From Arthrobacter sp. StoSoilB5 (lineage in GTDB: Bacteria; Actinomycetota; Actinomycetes; Actinomycetales; Micrococcaceae), in assembly GCF_019977235.1 (NCBI RefSeq), contig NZ_AP024646.1:4030001-4094000 (forward strand): a stretch of DNA of 64,000 nucleotides, read 5' to 3'. Position numbers and translations under genes: made by a program. The notes under the pieces are model-generated. The model saw nothing but the letters and a program-made list of their open reading frames with translations. It did no database searches and was not told where the DNA came from. This document shows, piece by piece, positions 33,753-42,091 of this stretch (the stretch's first letter is position 1; each line of letters opens with the position of its first letter).

Positions 33753-35633
33753 CTACTTGCCCAGGACGTACTTGAGCGCGGACGCGTAGAGCGGGGCCAC
33801 CTTGTTGTGTCCGGTTTGGTTCAGGTGCACACCGTCCACATAGTCCCAGGTAGCTCCTGCGATGGTTGCGGTGCCGGCCATCGAGATGCGCGGCCATCCA
33901 CGGACAGCGGCTTCGCGGGTCAAGAGCCCGTCCACCCACCGACGTTGGAAATGGCTGGCATCGTAGCGGGAGAGAACCCCATTGATAAGTATGGTGCTGC
34001 GGGGATACTTGCGGCGCAGTTCGTCCCATAGCCGGTTGGCCTGGGACAAGATGGCAGCATCGGTGGCAAGAATCCGGGCGTCGTTTCCGCCAAGGGTCAC
34101 CACCACCAGTCCGGGGTTGCCTTGGGGCAAGAGGATCCGGTCAAGGAGCACGGCATCGGTCGCTGAGTTGCCACCGACCGCGGGGCTCCCCGAAACATAT
34201 CCGATGCCACCGATGCTTCGGACCACCTGTCGGGTGTAGCCATCGGCACGGGCGCCCTGTTCGCCCCACGAATCAAGGTCGAGCTGCGAGTCTCCAAGGA
34301 AGACCACCGTGGAGGCGTCAACCGCTTCGGCTGAATACAGCTCCTCCGTGGAGTCGTTCCAGATTGTCTCCAACTTTTGGAAGGCGACGTGCGAGCCCCT
34401 TGCATCCGTCCAGGTGTCACGCAGCGGCCAACCGAACTCGCCCGGATTGATGGACCACACTTTGTATGTGGAGTGCCCCACAATCCGCGCTCCAGTGGCA
34501 GGACCCCAGACGAGCCAGCCGTTGACGAACTGTTGCACCAGGCCCCCCGCCCGCGGAAGTTTGTCCGTGAGTGGAAGGCCCAATTGACCGGCAGCTCCAC
34601 CCAGGGCCACATAGCGGTTGTGGATATCGCCGTGGGTGGTGGAATGCGCACCCGTTGCCGCCGACCAGTAGACCGTGCCGCCCTGGAAGAGTTGGTAGAC
34701 GAAGTTGTTCTGCCGGTACTCCTCGCTGACCGGATACCCCAGGGCACCGTTCTGGCCCCCAGTCGCGGACCAGTAGCTCCGGATAGCTCCCGTCAGCGCC
34801 CTCGCACCGGTGGCAGGCGACCAGATGATGGTTCCGTGCTGGTATTGCTGTGAAGAGCCACCATTGCGCAGTCCCGTCGCTTCATCCGTGGTGGGATAGC
34901 CAAACTCACCGCTTTCCAGCCCGGATTGGCGCCAGCGTTCACGGATGGCACCCATGGAGGGATGTGCGCCGGTCGCCGGCGACCACACAACAAAGCCGCG
35001 CTCAAAGACCTGGTAGGCACCGCCGTCGGGCAGTCCTGTGCGCTCACTGCCTGCCGGGTAGCCAAGGAAACCCCCCTCAAAACCCGTCCGCCCCCATGCC
35101 AAGTGGATGGATCCCGTTGTGCGCTGGGCGCCAGTTGCCGGCGAGAAGCTAATCGCCCCACGTTCGAAGATTTGCTTGGAACCTCCATTGCGCAGGCCGC
35201 TGGCGGTATCCGTCGTGGGATATCCGTGATAGCCCGCGGGCCCATTTGCTTCCCACCACGCTGTGCGCACAGGTCCATTGACCACCACGCGCGCTCCCGT
35301 GCGGGGCGACCAAGCGATATCGCCGCCGACGAACGGTTGTACACAGCCCGTGCTGGAGCATTCCTCAGTAGCCGTTGGCCGGATCAGTACACTTCGGGCC
35401 CAGGCGCTCGTGGTGTAAAGCTGCCCGATGGCGCCGGTGACTGGAGGTGTTGCGGCCTCAATCCGGACGCTGCCCGATGTTGCGGCTTGCGCCGATGCCG
35501 CGGTTGCGAGCAGGCCGGGGGTCAACAGCAGCGCCGCCAAAGACCTGGCAATTTTGCTTTTCCTCGACGATGAAGCCGACCTTGAACAACCCACTTCTCT
35601 ACCCCTGCATCTTCGGGTCCCAGCCCCTGTCAC
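33753..35633 (-). CDS. Secreted LGFP-repeat protein with C-terminal SGNH/GDSL hydrolase domain
   Basis: An exported protein of up to 626 residues. The signal peptide RSLAALLLTPGLLATAASAQA ends near residue 50. Six to seven LGFP repeats of about 50-55 residues follow (for example GFLGYPAGSERTGLPDGG, FEYGYP-like GEFGYPTTDEATGLRNGG and GALGYPVSEE), known to anchor proteins to the cell wall of actinobacteria. The C-terminal SGNH domain starts VVFLGDSQLDLDSWG with the catalytic Ser. It has VVVTLGGND (Asn block) and DGVHLNQTGH (Asp-His). The start is uncertain: GTG at 35633 or GTG at 35594. Probably an esterase or acyltransferase acting on envelope glycans. Confidence 0.87.
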   Translation of the reverse strand: MTGAGTRRCRGREVGCSRSASSSRKSKIARSLAALLLTPGLLATAASAQAATSGSVRIEAATPPVTGAIGQLYTTSAWARSVLIRPTATEECSSTGCVQPFVGGDIAWSPRTGARVVVNGPVRTAWWEANGPAGYHGYPTTDTASGLRNGGSKQIFERGAISFSPATGAQRTTGSIHLAWGRTGFEGGFLGYPAGSERTGLPDGGAYQVFERGFVVWSPATGAHPSMGAIRERWRQSGLESGEFGYPTTDEATGLRNGGSSQQYQHGTIIWSPATGARALTGAIRSYWSATGGQNGALGYPVSEEYRQNNFVYQLFQGGTVYWSAATGAHSTTHGDIHNRYVALGGAAGQLGLPLTDKLPRAGGLVQQFVNGWLVWGPATGARIVGHSTYKVWSINPGEFGWPLRDTWTDARGSHVAFQKLETIWNDSTEELYSAEAVDASTVVFLGDSQLDLDSWGEQGARADGYTRQVVRSIGGIGYVSGSPAVGGNSATDAVLLDRILLPQGNPGLVVVTLGGNDARILATDAAILSQANRLWDELRRKYPRSTILINGVLSRYDASHFQRRWVDGLLTREAAVRGWPRISMAGTATIAGATWDYVDGVHLNQTGHNKVAPLYASALKYVLGK

Positions 35634-35894
35634 TGCTCCCCCATGAAGACAGTGAAGCCAGTATGTTCGACGGCGGCAGTTGAGGCAGCGACGACGCAGC
35701 GTTTGGTGTCACATCGTTATGTTCCGAGCCGGCAGGCCCCTTTTCGCCAAGTCAGCGCGACGTCTGTCATGAGTGGATAGTTCGTCCTAGACTGGCCTCC
35801 CCATAGAGACTTGGGGACCGGTTGCGTTGCCTGCCAAGAGCATTCCGGTCCGGGGAGCAGTTCCGGTCCCGGCGGCCACGCATTCAATGAAGGG

Positions 35895-36326
35895 ATGAAC
35901 GTGGAGCCTGAGGAGAACAAAGCGCTGGTTAGGCGCTTCTACGCAGCGATCGATGCCGGCGACATCGAAGCGATGGACGATCTGGTGGCTGAAGACTACC
36001 TGGACCATCACCCTCCATTCCCCGGGCTCTCGGCTGGGCGGGACGGCCTAAAGGAGGCCTTCCGCATTTTCCTGCACGCTACGCCGGGACATCACGTTAT
36101 TGAGGACCAGATCTGCGAAGGCGACAAGGTAGTTACAAGATTGACCGCCCATGGTCGACACGAAGGCGACCTGCCCGGGCCACTGCCCGCCACGGGTGCT
36201 CAACTGGACGAAACCGCCGTGGCAATCCACAGAATTCAGGACGGAAGGATTGCCGAGCATTGGTCCGACCGCGACGACCTTGGACTAATGCAACAACTCG
36301 GCATCATCCAGATGCCGGGAGCCTGA
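35895..36326 (+). CDS. SnoaL-like ester cyclase family protein
   Basis: A 143-residue NTF2-fold protein. Features are NKALVRRFYAAIDAGDIEAM at the N-terminus, DYLDHHPPFPG with conserved His and Asp, and HRIQDGRIAEHWSDRDDLGLMQQLG at the end, the usual closing motif of SnoaL-like proteins. I start at the ATG at 35895 because the open upstream part is not protein-like. Members include polyketide cyclases, but most are of unknown function. It lies alone beside the 260-bp divergent region upstream of the LGFP hydrolase gene. Confidence 0.85.
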   Translation: MNVEPEENKALVRRFYAAIDAGDIEAMDDLVAEDYLDHHPPFPGLSAGRDGLKEAFRIFLHATPGHHVIEDQICEGDKVVTRLTAHGRHEGDLPGPLPATGAQLDETAVAIHRIQDGRIAEHWSDRDDLGLMQQLGIIQMPGA

Positions 36327-36409
36327 ACCTAAACAAGCCTGGAACGCTACCTCGCTGACTTCAGCCGGCTGTTCACCCCGTGCAAGCAAGTGGGCTTGCC
36401 GATGGACTA

Positions 36410-36446
36410 TTGATTGCGATTGAACAAGTGTTTAGTCTATGAAACA
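36410..36446 (+). promoter_or_regulatory. Candidate promoter and operator of the TetR-ABC operon
   Basis: TTGATT (36410-36415), a 17-bp spacer, then TAGTCT (36433-36438), matches a sigma-70-type promoter. The ATG follows only 8 bp later, implying a leaderless mRNA. TGTTT-N8-AAACA (36429-36446), an inverted repeat over the -10 region that reaches the first base of the start codon, could be the TetR autoregulatory site. Confidence 0.45.
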
Positions 36447-37123
36447 TGCGTTTAAGCGCAGATGATTTGACCACCCGGGCACGCATTCGCGACGCCGCCA
36501 TAGGACTGTTCGGCCGCGCTGGTTTCGCGCCTGCCACTGTCCGGGCGGTGGCCTCCGCGGCTGGCGTCAGCCCTGGTCTGGTGATCCACCATTTCGGCAG
36601 CAAGGCAGGTTTGCGCGAAGCTTGCGACCAGCATGTGCTCGCGCAAACAGCCAGCCAGGGCAGGGAGAAAACCAACCCCGCTTCCGTACGTCAATTGATC
36701 CAGGACTACCTCAACCGTCCGGACCAGTATGCCGATGAGATCGCCTACATTCGCCGCTCGCTGGGCGACGAGTCGGAGGCAGGCGATGCGTTCTTCGACG
36801 CGGTAGTGGGCCAGACCCAGGACATCATCGAGGCCGGAATCGCAGCCGGCACCATCCGGGATTTCGAGGACGTCCGGGCCACCGCCGTCGTCATTGCATC
36901 CAACAGCCTCTCCATGCTCATGCTGGGCAGGCACCTCTCACGGGCGCTCGGTGCCGAGGTACCCGAACCCCACGGCATCGGGCCCGAACTGTTGCGGCAG
37001 CTGACACTGCCTGCACTGGACATTTACACCAACGGCTTCTATGCAGATTCGCGGTTCCTCGACGCGGCCCGCGAAGCCCTGCAGCAGGAGGCCACCAACC
37101 AAAGAAGGGAGCATGCCCCGTGA
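36446..37123 (+). CDS. TetR-family transcriptional regulator
   Basis: A 225-residue repressor. The N-terminal helix-turn-helix is RIRDAAIGLFGRAGFAPATVRAVASAAGVSPGLVIHHFGSKAGL in outline (about residues 11-54), with SPGLVIHHF as recognition helix. The remainder is an all-helical ligand domain. There is no ribosome site before the ATG, consistent with leaderless initiation. It is the first gene of a three-gene operon and its stop overlaps the ATPase start (GTGA), so it probably controls its own exporter. Confidence 0.88.
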   Translation: MRLSADDLTTRARIRDAAIGLFGRAGFAPATVRAVASAAGVSPGLVIHHFGSKAGLREACDQHVLAQTASQGREKTNPASVRQLIQDYLNRPDQYADEIAYIRRSLGDESEAGDAFFDAVVGQTQDIIEAGIAAGTIRDFEDVRATAVVIASNSLSMLMLGRHLSRALGAEVPEPHGIGPELLRQLTLPALDIYTNGFYADSRFLDAAREALQQEATNQRREHAP

Positions 37124-38121
37124 CCCAGGCAATCGTCGTCGAAGGGTTGCGCAAAAAGTTCGGCCAGCGCGAGGTCCTCCACGGACTCGATTTCGCGGTT
37201 GAACCGGGAACGGTCTTCGGCGTCATTGGACCGAACGGAGCAGGCAAGACAACCACCATGCGCTGCCTGCTGGACATCATCCGGCCAAGCGCGGGAACCA
37301 TTTCCGTGCTGGGCCAGGACCCACGGCGCGCCGGAACCGCCCTCCGCCGCAGGATTGGCTACCTGCCCGGTGAACTCCACTTGGAGAACCGGACCACGGG
37401 CCGCCGGATGCTTGAACACTTCGCGGCCATCAGCGGCCCAGTAGAGCCAAAGTATGTCAGCGAGTTGGCAGAGCGGTTGGACCTGGATCTGGACCGGCAG
37501 ACCCGCAAGCTCTCCAAAGGCAACAAGCAGAAGCTCGGACTCCTGCAGGCGTTCATGCACCGCCCCGAACTCCTGGTGCTCGATGAACCGACCAGCGGCC
37601 TGGATCCCCTGGTCCAGCAGGAATTCCATGCCATGGTGCGGGAAGTGGTGGAGGACGGCGCTACGGTCTTCCTCAGCTCCCACGTGCTGAGCGAGGTCCA
37701 GCAGGCCGCCGACGCCGTTGCCATCCTCCGCGACGGTGGAATCGTGACGATCTCGACTGTTGAGGCCCTCCGGAACGCGGCTGTACGCCAGTTGCGGTTC
37801 AACGCGGCCGGGGCAGCAGCGCACGACGTCGGCGCGCTGCTGGCCCGGGTGCCCGGCGTCGGCAATGTTGTACTGCGGGAGCTTCCTGGTGACGGCACAG
37901 CGGATGCCGCCGTCGAGGCAACGGCTACGCTTTCGGGTCAGGTCCAGCCGCTGGTGCAGGAACTGGCGCACCTGAACCTCACAGACCTCGTCCTGGAAGA
38001 GCCGGACCTGGAGGAAGCCGTGCTGACTCTCTACACGGGGCATTACGTCGGCAACGGAAACGATCCCCGAAGAAATGGGAACGATGCGGTGAAACCCGCG
38101 GAAGGAGCGCGTCATGCCTAG
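37120..38121 (+). CDS. ABC transporter ATP-binding protein (exporter type)
   Basis: The ATPase of an ABC-2-type exporter, 333 residues from a GTG start. Walker A GPNGAGKTTT (about 37-46), signature LSKGNKQKLGLL, Walker B LLVLDEPTSGLDPL and the switch His in SSHVLSEV are all present. The C-terminal 110 residues form the extension common to drug and lantibiotic exporter ATPases. Coupled to TetR upstream, it overlaps the permease gene by 8 bp downstream. Likely substrate: a toxic lipophilic compound, unproven. Confidence 0.92.
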   Translation: MTQAIVVEGLRKKFGQREVLHGLDFAVEPGTVFGVIGPNGAGKTTTMRCLLDIIRPSAGTISVLGQDPRRAGTALRRRIGYLPGELHLENRTTGRRMLEHFAAISGPVEPKYVSELAERLDLDLDRQTRKLSKGNKQKLGLLQAFMHRPELLVLDEPTSGLDPLVQQEFHAMVREVVEDGATVFLSSHVLSEVQQAADAVAILRDGGIVTISTVEALRNAAVRQLRFNAAGAAAHDVGALLARVPGVGNVVLRELPGDGTADAAVEATATLSGQVQPLVQELAHLNLTDLVLEEPDLEEAVLTLYTGHYVGNGNDPRRNGNDAVKPAEGARHA

Positions 38122-38914
38122 GTTCCTCCCCCTCTTCACCAAGGCCCTTACTGACTCGTGGCGGTCCACGCTCGCATGGGCCCTGGGACTATCGGCTGCA
38201 ATCATGCTGTACCTGCCGCTTTATCCATCCATCGGGGGCAGCGCACAAATGCAGCAAATGATCGACGCCCTGCCACAGGAAATGACCAAGGCCTTGAACT
38301 ACGATCAAATCGCGACCGGCCCGGGTTACACACAGGCCACCTTGTTTGGGCTGATCGGCTTCCTGCTGATGTCCATGGCGTCCGTGGGGTGGGGCGCGGC
38401 GGCGGTCGGCGGGGACGAGGAGTCGGGGCTGCTTGAGCTGACCTTGGCGCACAGCGTGACCCGCATCCAGGTGGTCCTTGAGCGCGCCCTGGCACTGGTG
38501 GTGCGCGTCGCGATCCTCTCCGCTTTGGTATTCCTGCTGGTGTTGGTGCTTAACGGGCCCTCGAAACTGGATATCGACGTCGGGCATCTCATCGGAGCGG
38601 TGGTGCTGTTCGCCGCCTTGGCATTGCTCAGCGGAACGGCCGCGCTGTGCGCCGGTGCGCTGACCGGACGGAAGGTTTATGCGATTGCGGCAGGTGCCGC
38701 CGTCGCCGTCCTCGGCTATGTCTTCAACGCTGTTGGCAGGCAAAGTCCCGACGTCGACTGGCTCCTTAACCTCTCGCCATACCACTGGGCGTATGGCAAC
38801 TCACCGGTAACGAACGGCGCCGATTGGGGAGCCGCTGCAGGCTTGCTCGGTATCTCCGCTGCGCTTATCGCGCTGGGCGCCGTTGCACTCCAGAGACGGG
38901 ACGTAGGGGTTTGA
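38114..38914 (+). CDS. ABC-2 type exporter permease
   Basis: A 266-residue membrane protein with six predicted helices, pairing with the ATPase encoded just upstream. It starts FLPLFTKALTDSWRSTLAWALG, the cytoplasmic coupling helix and first membrane segment, and has an external loop of about 40 residues after the first helix. The later DEESGLLELTLAHSVTRIQVVLERALA stretch is characteristic of ABC-2 permeases. It ends the TetR-ABC operon, 6 bp from the convergent thioesterase stop. Confidence 0.88.
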   Translation: MPRFLPLFTKALTDSWRSTLAWALGLSAAIMLYLPLYPSIGGSAQMQQMIDALPQEMTKALNYDQIATGPGYTQATLFGLIGFLLMSMASVGWGAAAVGGDEESGLLELTLAHSVTRIQVVLERALALVVRVAILSALVFLLVLVLNGPSKLDIDVGHLIGAVVLFAALALLSGTAALCAGALTGRKVYAIAAGAAVAVLGYVFNAVGRQSPDVDWLLNLSPYHWAYGNSPVTNGADWGAAAGLLGISAALIALGAVALQRRDVGV

Positions 38915-38920
38915 CTTCCC

Positions 38921-39466
38921 CTAAGCCCACACGTGCGGAGCTGGCCGGCGGGCTCCTGGCAGCGCATTGTTTTCCCGCCACTCGTGAATCCACTCCGGCA
39001 GTTGCAGATCAGCCGGCGGCGCACCGAACTCAGCAATGATCTCTTCCTGCGTCACAGGCTTCCCCTTATTTACCAGGCGGGTTGCGATGTGGGCGCGAGC
39101 GTAGACCTCGCCGTCCACCACCATTCGCTGCTCGAAGTAGATGGCTTTGGTGTCCAGACCGATGATGCGCGTCTCGATGGTGTAGCGCTGCCAAAGCTGC
39201 AACGACCTGCGGAAAGCGATGGTCTCTCCGGCGGCCACGGGACTCCAGCCACGTCGGCGCATCTTTCTCCAGATGCCGCTTCGGACCATGAGATCGAAAC
39301 GGCCGAGGTCCATCAAGGAGAAATACATGCCGTTGTTGACGTGCATGGCGATGTCAATGTCCGTGGGCAGAACCCGCATGGGCAGCGAGGACGTTTCCCA
39401 GGCACCCAAGTGAGAACGCTTGGATGAGGTGAACAGCAACATGAGGGTGCGGAGAAGCAAATGCAT
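38921..39466 (-). CDS. Hotdog-fold acyl-CoA thioesterase family protein (4HBT/THEM6-like)
   Basis: A 181-residue protein. PTDIDIAMHVNNGMYFSLMDLGRFDLM (about 34-60) is the hotdog signature, with Asp and Asn in the catalytic region. WSPVAAGETIAFRRSLQLWQRYTIETRI continues the fold, which ends by about residue 135, and a Trp/Pro-rich tail follows. Similar proteins hydrolyse acyl-CoA esters. The first 15 residues are hydrophobic (LLLRTLMLLF), so it may associate with the membrane. Start taken at the ATG at 39466. Confidence 0.82.
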   Translation of the reverse strand: MHLLLRTLMLLFTSSKRSHLGAWETSSLPMRVLPTDIDIAMHVNNGMYFSLMDLGRFDLMVRSGIWRKMRRRGWSPVAAGETIAFRRSLQLWQRYTIETRIIGLDTKAIYFEQRMVVDGEVYARAHIATRLVNKGKPVTQEEIIAEFGAPPADLQLPEWIHEWRENNALPGARRPAPHVWA

Positions 39467-39645
39467 GCGGGCTATGTTACCCGCGAGTAACTTCAGCGGG
39501 AATAGGCAGACCGAATAGTGGACTCAGCGTTAGTACATTCAGGGCTTTATGTCCAACGATTGCATAAACGTTTACCGCCAGTTCATCCATCCCGTGCACA
39601 ATATCTGAAACCCGGAAACACCGACTCATACCCAGGGAGATCCCT

Positions 39646-39867
39646 TTGAGCACTCTGCAAAGCACCAAGCCGCACGCCGACGTCTGGCCCGACCTCGCCC
39701 GGCACCAGGACGTTGTGCTCCGGGACGCCCGCGGCAACTGCATCGAAGGAACCATCGATGGCATGACCGAAGACCACAGCACACTGTGGGTACAACTCAA
39801 AGGCGGTTTGGGCCGGCAGCTCGTGCACCACTTGGACGGCTACTGGCTGGAGACTCCCGCGGCCTGA
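39646..39867 (+). CDS. Small conserved-looking hypothetical protein
   Basis: A 73-residue soluble protein beginning with TTG at 39646, with GGGAG about 7 bases upstream. The sequence is one small domain: DVWPDLARHQDVVLRD, then RGNCIEGTIDGMTEDHSTLWVQL and VHHLDGYWLE. The alternating beta pattern and GTIDGMTEDHSTLWVQ resemble small SH3-like barrels, but I do not recognise the family. It precedes the K+ channel gene by 46 bp on the same strand. Confidence 0.6.
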   Translation: MSTLQSTKPHADVWPDLARHQDVVLRDARGNCIEGTIDGMTEDHSTLWVQLKGGLGRQLVHHLDGYWLETPAA

Positions 39868-39913
39868 TCCGATCTTCCGCGGCCGGGGTTGCTGCCGTGG
39901 CTAGTATTCCCGT

Positions 39914-40744
39914 ATGACTCAAGCGCGATACCGGGACCTCGTCGAATGGCCCCTCATGGCGACTGCACTGATATTCCTCACTGCATATGCCTGGCAGGTT
40001 ATCGGACGCGTCGACGGCGCCGCTGCCCTCCCTTTCGAAATAATCCTCTGGATTACCTGGGGGATCTTCGCTGTGGACTACGTCGCCAACCTGTGGCTGG
40101 CCGAGGATCGGCGGCGATGGTTTATCTGGAATCTCCACGAACTCCTCATCGTGGTGCTCCCCTTCTTCCGGCCACTCCGGCTCCTTCGGCTCGTCACGCT
40201 CCTGTCCGTACTACAACGCACCGTGGGAGAGACCCTTCGCGGACGCGTTGCCGCCTACGTGGCCGGCTCAGCCGCCATGCTTGTGCTCATCGGCGCCCTG
40301 GCAGTCCTTGACGTGGAGCAGAATGCGCCGGATGCGAAGATCCTGACGTTTGGAGACGCCGCTTGGTGGGCAATCACCACGATCACCACCGTTGGCTATG
40401 GCGACCTCTACCCCGTTACCCCCATCGGCAGGATCGTGGCGGCGGCACTCATGATGAGCGGGATTGCGGTCCTGGGTATTGTGACGGCTTCTATTGCCTC
40501 GTGGCTGGTGCAACGAATCGAGGAAAACGCGGAGGAAGTTGCTGCGGCGGTGGAAGACAAAGCAGCAGCCGCCGAAGAACCGGTCCGTGCTGAGCTGGCT
40601 GACCTGGTCGCTGAAATTGCAGCCCTGCGGCTCGAGGTTGCGGAACTGCGGAAGAGCGCGGACCTCCGCATGAACACAGAGCCAGAGCGCGAAAAATCCC
40701 CGGAACCTGATGGTTCCGGGGATTTCCCATTGGGTGGCAGATGA
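39914..40744 (+). CDS. Voltage-gated-type K+ channel subunit
   Basis: A 276-residue ion channel. Four helices S1-S4 lie in residues about 12-105, with an S4-like charged segment FFRPLRLLRLVTLLSVL. The pore helix and selectivity filter ITTITTVGYGD lie at about 154-164, then S6. The cytoplasmic C-terminus has a Glu/Ala-rich coiled coil (about 196-250). The last residues (SGDFPLGGR) are encoded by the terminator and 3' end of the opposite-strand tRNA-Tyr gene, and the stop lies within the tRNA. Conducts K+ by family knowledge; gating is uncertain. Confidence 0.9.
   Translation: MTQARYRDLVEWPLMATALIFLTAYAWQVIGRVDGAAALPFEIILWITWGIFAVDYVANLWLAEDRRRWFIWNLHELLIVVLPFFRPLRLLRLVTLLSVLQRTVGETLRGRVAAYVAGSAAMLVLIGALAVLDVEQNAPDAKILTFGDAAWWAITTITTVGYGDLYPVTPIGRIVAAALMMSGIAVLGIVTASIASWLVQRIEENAEEVAAAVEDKAAAAEEPVRAELADLVAEIAALRLEVAELRKSADLRMNTEPEREKSPEPDGSGDFPLGGR
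40692..40725 (-). terminator. Terminator of tRNA-Tyr, overlapping the K+ channel coding end
   Basis: AAATCCCCGGAACC (40694-40707) pairs exactly with GGTTCCGGGGATTT (40712-40725) around loop TGAT. On the minus strand the stem is followed by T residues (40696-40692). It ends 9 bp beyond the tRNA-Tyr 3' end and lies wholly inside the channel gene on the other strand. Confidence 0.88.
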
Positions 40745-40816
40745 GGGATTCGAACCCCCGTAGGCGTTGCCAGCTGATTTACAGTCAGCCCCCTTTGGCC
40801 GCTCGGGTAATCTGCC
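40735..40816 (-). tRNA. tRNA-Tyr (GTA anticodon)
   Basis: An 82-nt class II tRNA on the minus strand. The acceptor GGCAGAT pairs with ATCTGCC, discriminator A. The anticodon loop is CTGTAAA with anticodon GTA. The long variable arm has GGCAACGCC-type pairing, and the T arm holds GGTTCGAATCC. CCA is not encoded. Its last 10 bases overlap the end of the K+ channel gene. Confidence 0.95.
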
Positions 40817-40943
40817 GAACTTCAAAAGAAGATCACTTCCGGAGACCGTTTCTTTCGATCCGGTAACCGAAGGCAGAGACAACCTTACAGAACTTCTCGC
40901 CAAGAATCTAATCGAGGGCGGACGCGCCGGAATGGCCCGTATT

Positions 40944-41210
40944 TCAGGCCTCGCCGAGGATCCGACCGGCCAGTTTCGCCTCGAACTTCTCGGCCTGCTC
41001 AGCCGTGATTTGGTTGAGCTCCACCGCGCGCTGCAAATCCGCGTGCACACCGTCCATGCGCGAGGCCGCATCCGGCACCGGGCTCAGGACGATCGACGCC
41101 GCCACGGTCACCGCAGCCACGGCACTTGCCGCGGCGGCCGCTGCCGTACCGATTGACCCAGCTGCCGCGGATGCGGATTTGGTGACGTACTGGACGGCCT
41201 TGTGGCTCAT
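40944..41210 (-). CDS. Small membrane protein of unknown function
   Basis: An 88-residue protein from the ATG at 41210, with GGAGG 5 bases upstream; an upstream extension of 12 codons is unlikely. An Ala-rich hydrophobic segment near residues 16-42 (SIGTAAAAAASAVAAVTVAASIVL) is a likely membrane helix. A helical tail follows (RMDGVHADLQRAVELNQITAEQAEKFEAKL). I do not recognise a family. It has its own promoter space upstream, and the tRNA-Tyr gene lies downstream on the same strand. Confidence 0.7.
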   Translation of the reverse strand: MSHKAVQYVTKSASAAAGSIGTAAAAAASAVAAVTVAASIVLSPVPDAASRMDGVHADLQRAVELNQITAEQAEKFEAKLAGRILGEA

Positions 41211-41389
41211 GCTTACCTCCGGGGTGTGCTCTTCCAACTGGTACAACTCTTAAACATCCACCTCGGTTCCAACCAAGCATGTGCTGTGAGCGAACTGTGA
41301 AACGCATCCACGGCCCCATCACGGCCCTTCCGTACTAGGCTGGATGGCAGACAAACCGCCCTTACCGGGCCCCCAACCTAAGGAGAGTC

Positions 41390-41881
41390 ATGGCAGGCGA
41401 ATCAACATTCGACGTCGTCAGCAAGGTAGACAAGCAAGAGGTCGCCAATGCGCTCAACCAGTCGCAGAAGGAAATCGCACAGCGGTACGACTTCAAGGGC
41501 GTCGGCGCAGAGATCGACTTCAGCGGCGAAAAGATCCTCATGAAGGCCAACTCGGAGGATCGCGTCCTCGCCGTCCTGGACGTCTTCCAGTCCAAGCTCA
41601 TCAAGCGGGGCATCTCATTGAAGTCCCTGGACCAGGGCGAGCCCTACCCCTCCGGCAAGGAATTCCGGCTGGAGTGCAGCATCAAGGAGGGCATCGCGCA
41701 GGACATCGCCAAGAAGATCAACAAGATCATCCGCGACGAAGCACCCAAGTCCGTCAAGTCCCAGATCCAGGGCGACGAACTCCGCGTCACATCCAAGTCC
41801 CGTGACGACCTGCAGGAAACCATGAACATCCTCAAGAAGTTCGAAGAGGCAGACCTGCAGTTCGTGAACTTCCGCAGTTAG
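41390..41881 (+). CDS. yajQ: YajQ-family nucleotide-binding protein (DUF520)
   Basis: A 163-residue protein matching YajQ in length and sequence: STFDVVSKVDKQEVANALNQ at the start, RYDFKG, LKSLDQGEPYPSGKEFRLE and the end ADLQFVNFRS. The fold is two ferredoxin-like halves. Family members bind nucleic acid, nucleotides or cyclic di-GMP. An AAGGAG ribosome site precedes the ATG, and a strong terminator follows the stop. It is a single-gene unit. Confidence 0.95.
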   Translation: MAGESTFDVVSKVDKQEVANALNQSQKEIAQRYDFKGVGAEIDFSGEKILMKANSEDRVLAVLDVFQSKLIKRGISLKSLDQGEPYPSGKEFRLECSIKEGIAQDIAKKINKIIRDEAPKSVKSQIQGDELRVTSKSRDDLQETMNILKKFEEADLQFVNFRS

Positions 41882-41910
41882 GCTGCCTTGGCTGCAATGC
41901 CAGCGTCATG

Positions 41911-41957
41911 AAAGCCGGGGTGCGGCGCCTGCCAAAGGCGCGGCACCCCGGCTTTTT
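41911..41957 (+). terminator. Terminator after yajQ
   Basis: AAAGCCGGGGTGC (41911-41923) pairs with GCACCCCGGCTTT near 41943-41955, with an inner GGCGCC/GGCGC pairing, followed by a T run. It lies 30 bp after the yajQ stop. Confidence 0.88.
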
Positions 41958-42046
41958 ACTGCCCCCACTACATCGAGTGTCGTAATGGGCTCGCCTATTA
42001 GGGCACAAACTTTTTGCGTAATCGTCCAGTGGCAGTATTCTTCTTC

Positions 42047-42062
42047 CTTAGGCAAGCCTAAG
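42047..42062 (+). promoter_or_regulatory. DtxR/IdeR iron box upstream of efeUOB
   Basis: CTTAGGC-AA-GCCTAAG is a perfect 7-bp inverted repeat. It matches the core of the DtxR/IdeR consensus (TTAGGTTAGCCTAA type). It lies 30 bp before the efeU start, where binding of the iron-loaded repressor would block transcription. This indicates induction of the iron importer on iron starvation. Confidence 0.82.
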
Positions 42063-42091
42063 TGTGGCTCCCCTGAGTGAAAGAAACCCAC

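Noticed and set aside
40735..40816. tRNA-Tyr as an integration site for a mobile element
   Set aside because: No integrase, no duplicated tRNA 3' end and no change in gene character was seen on either side.
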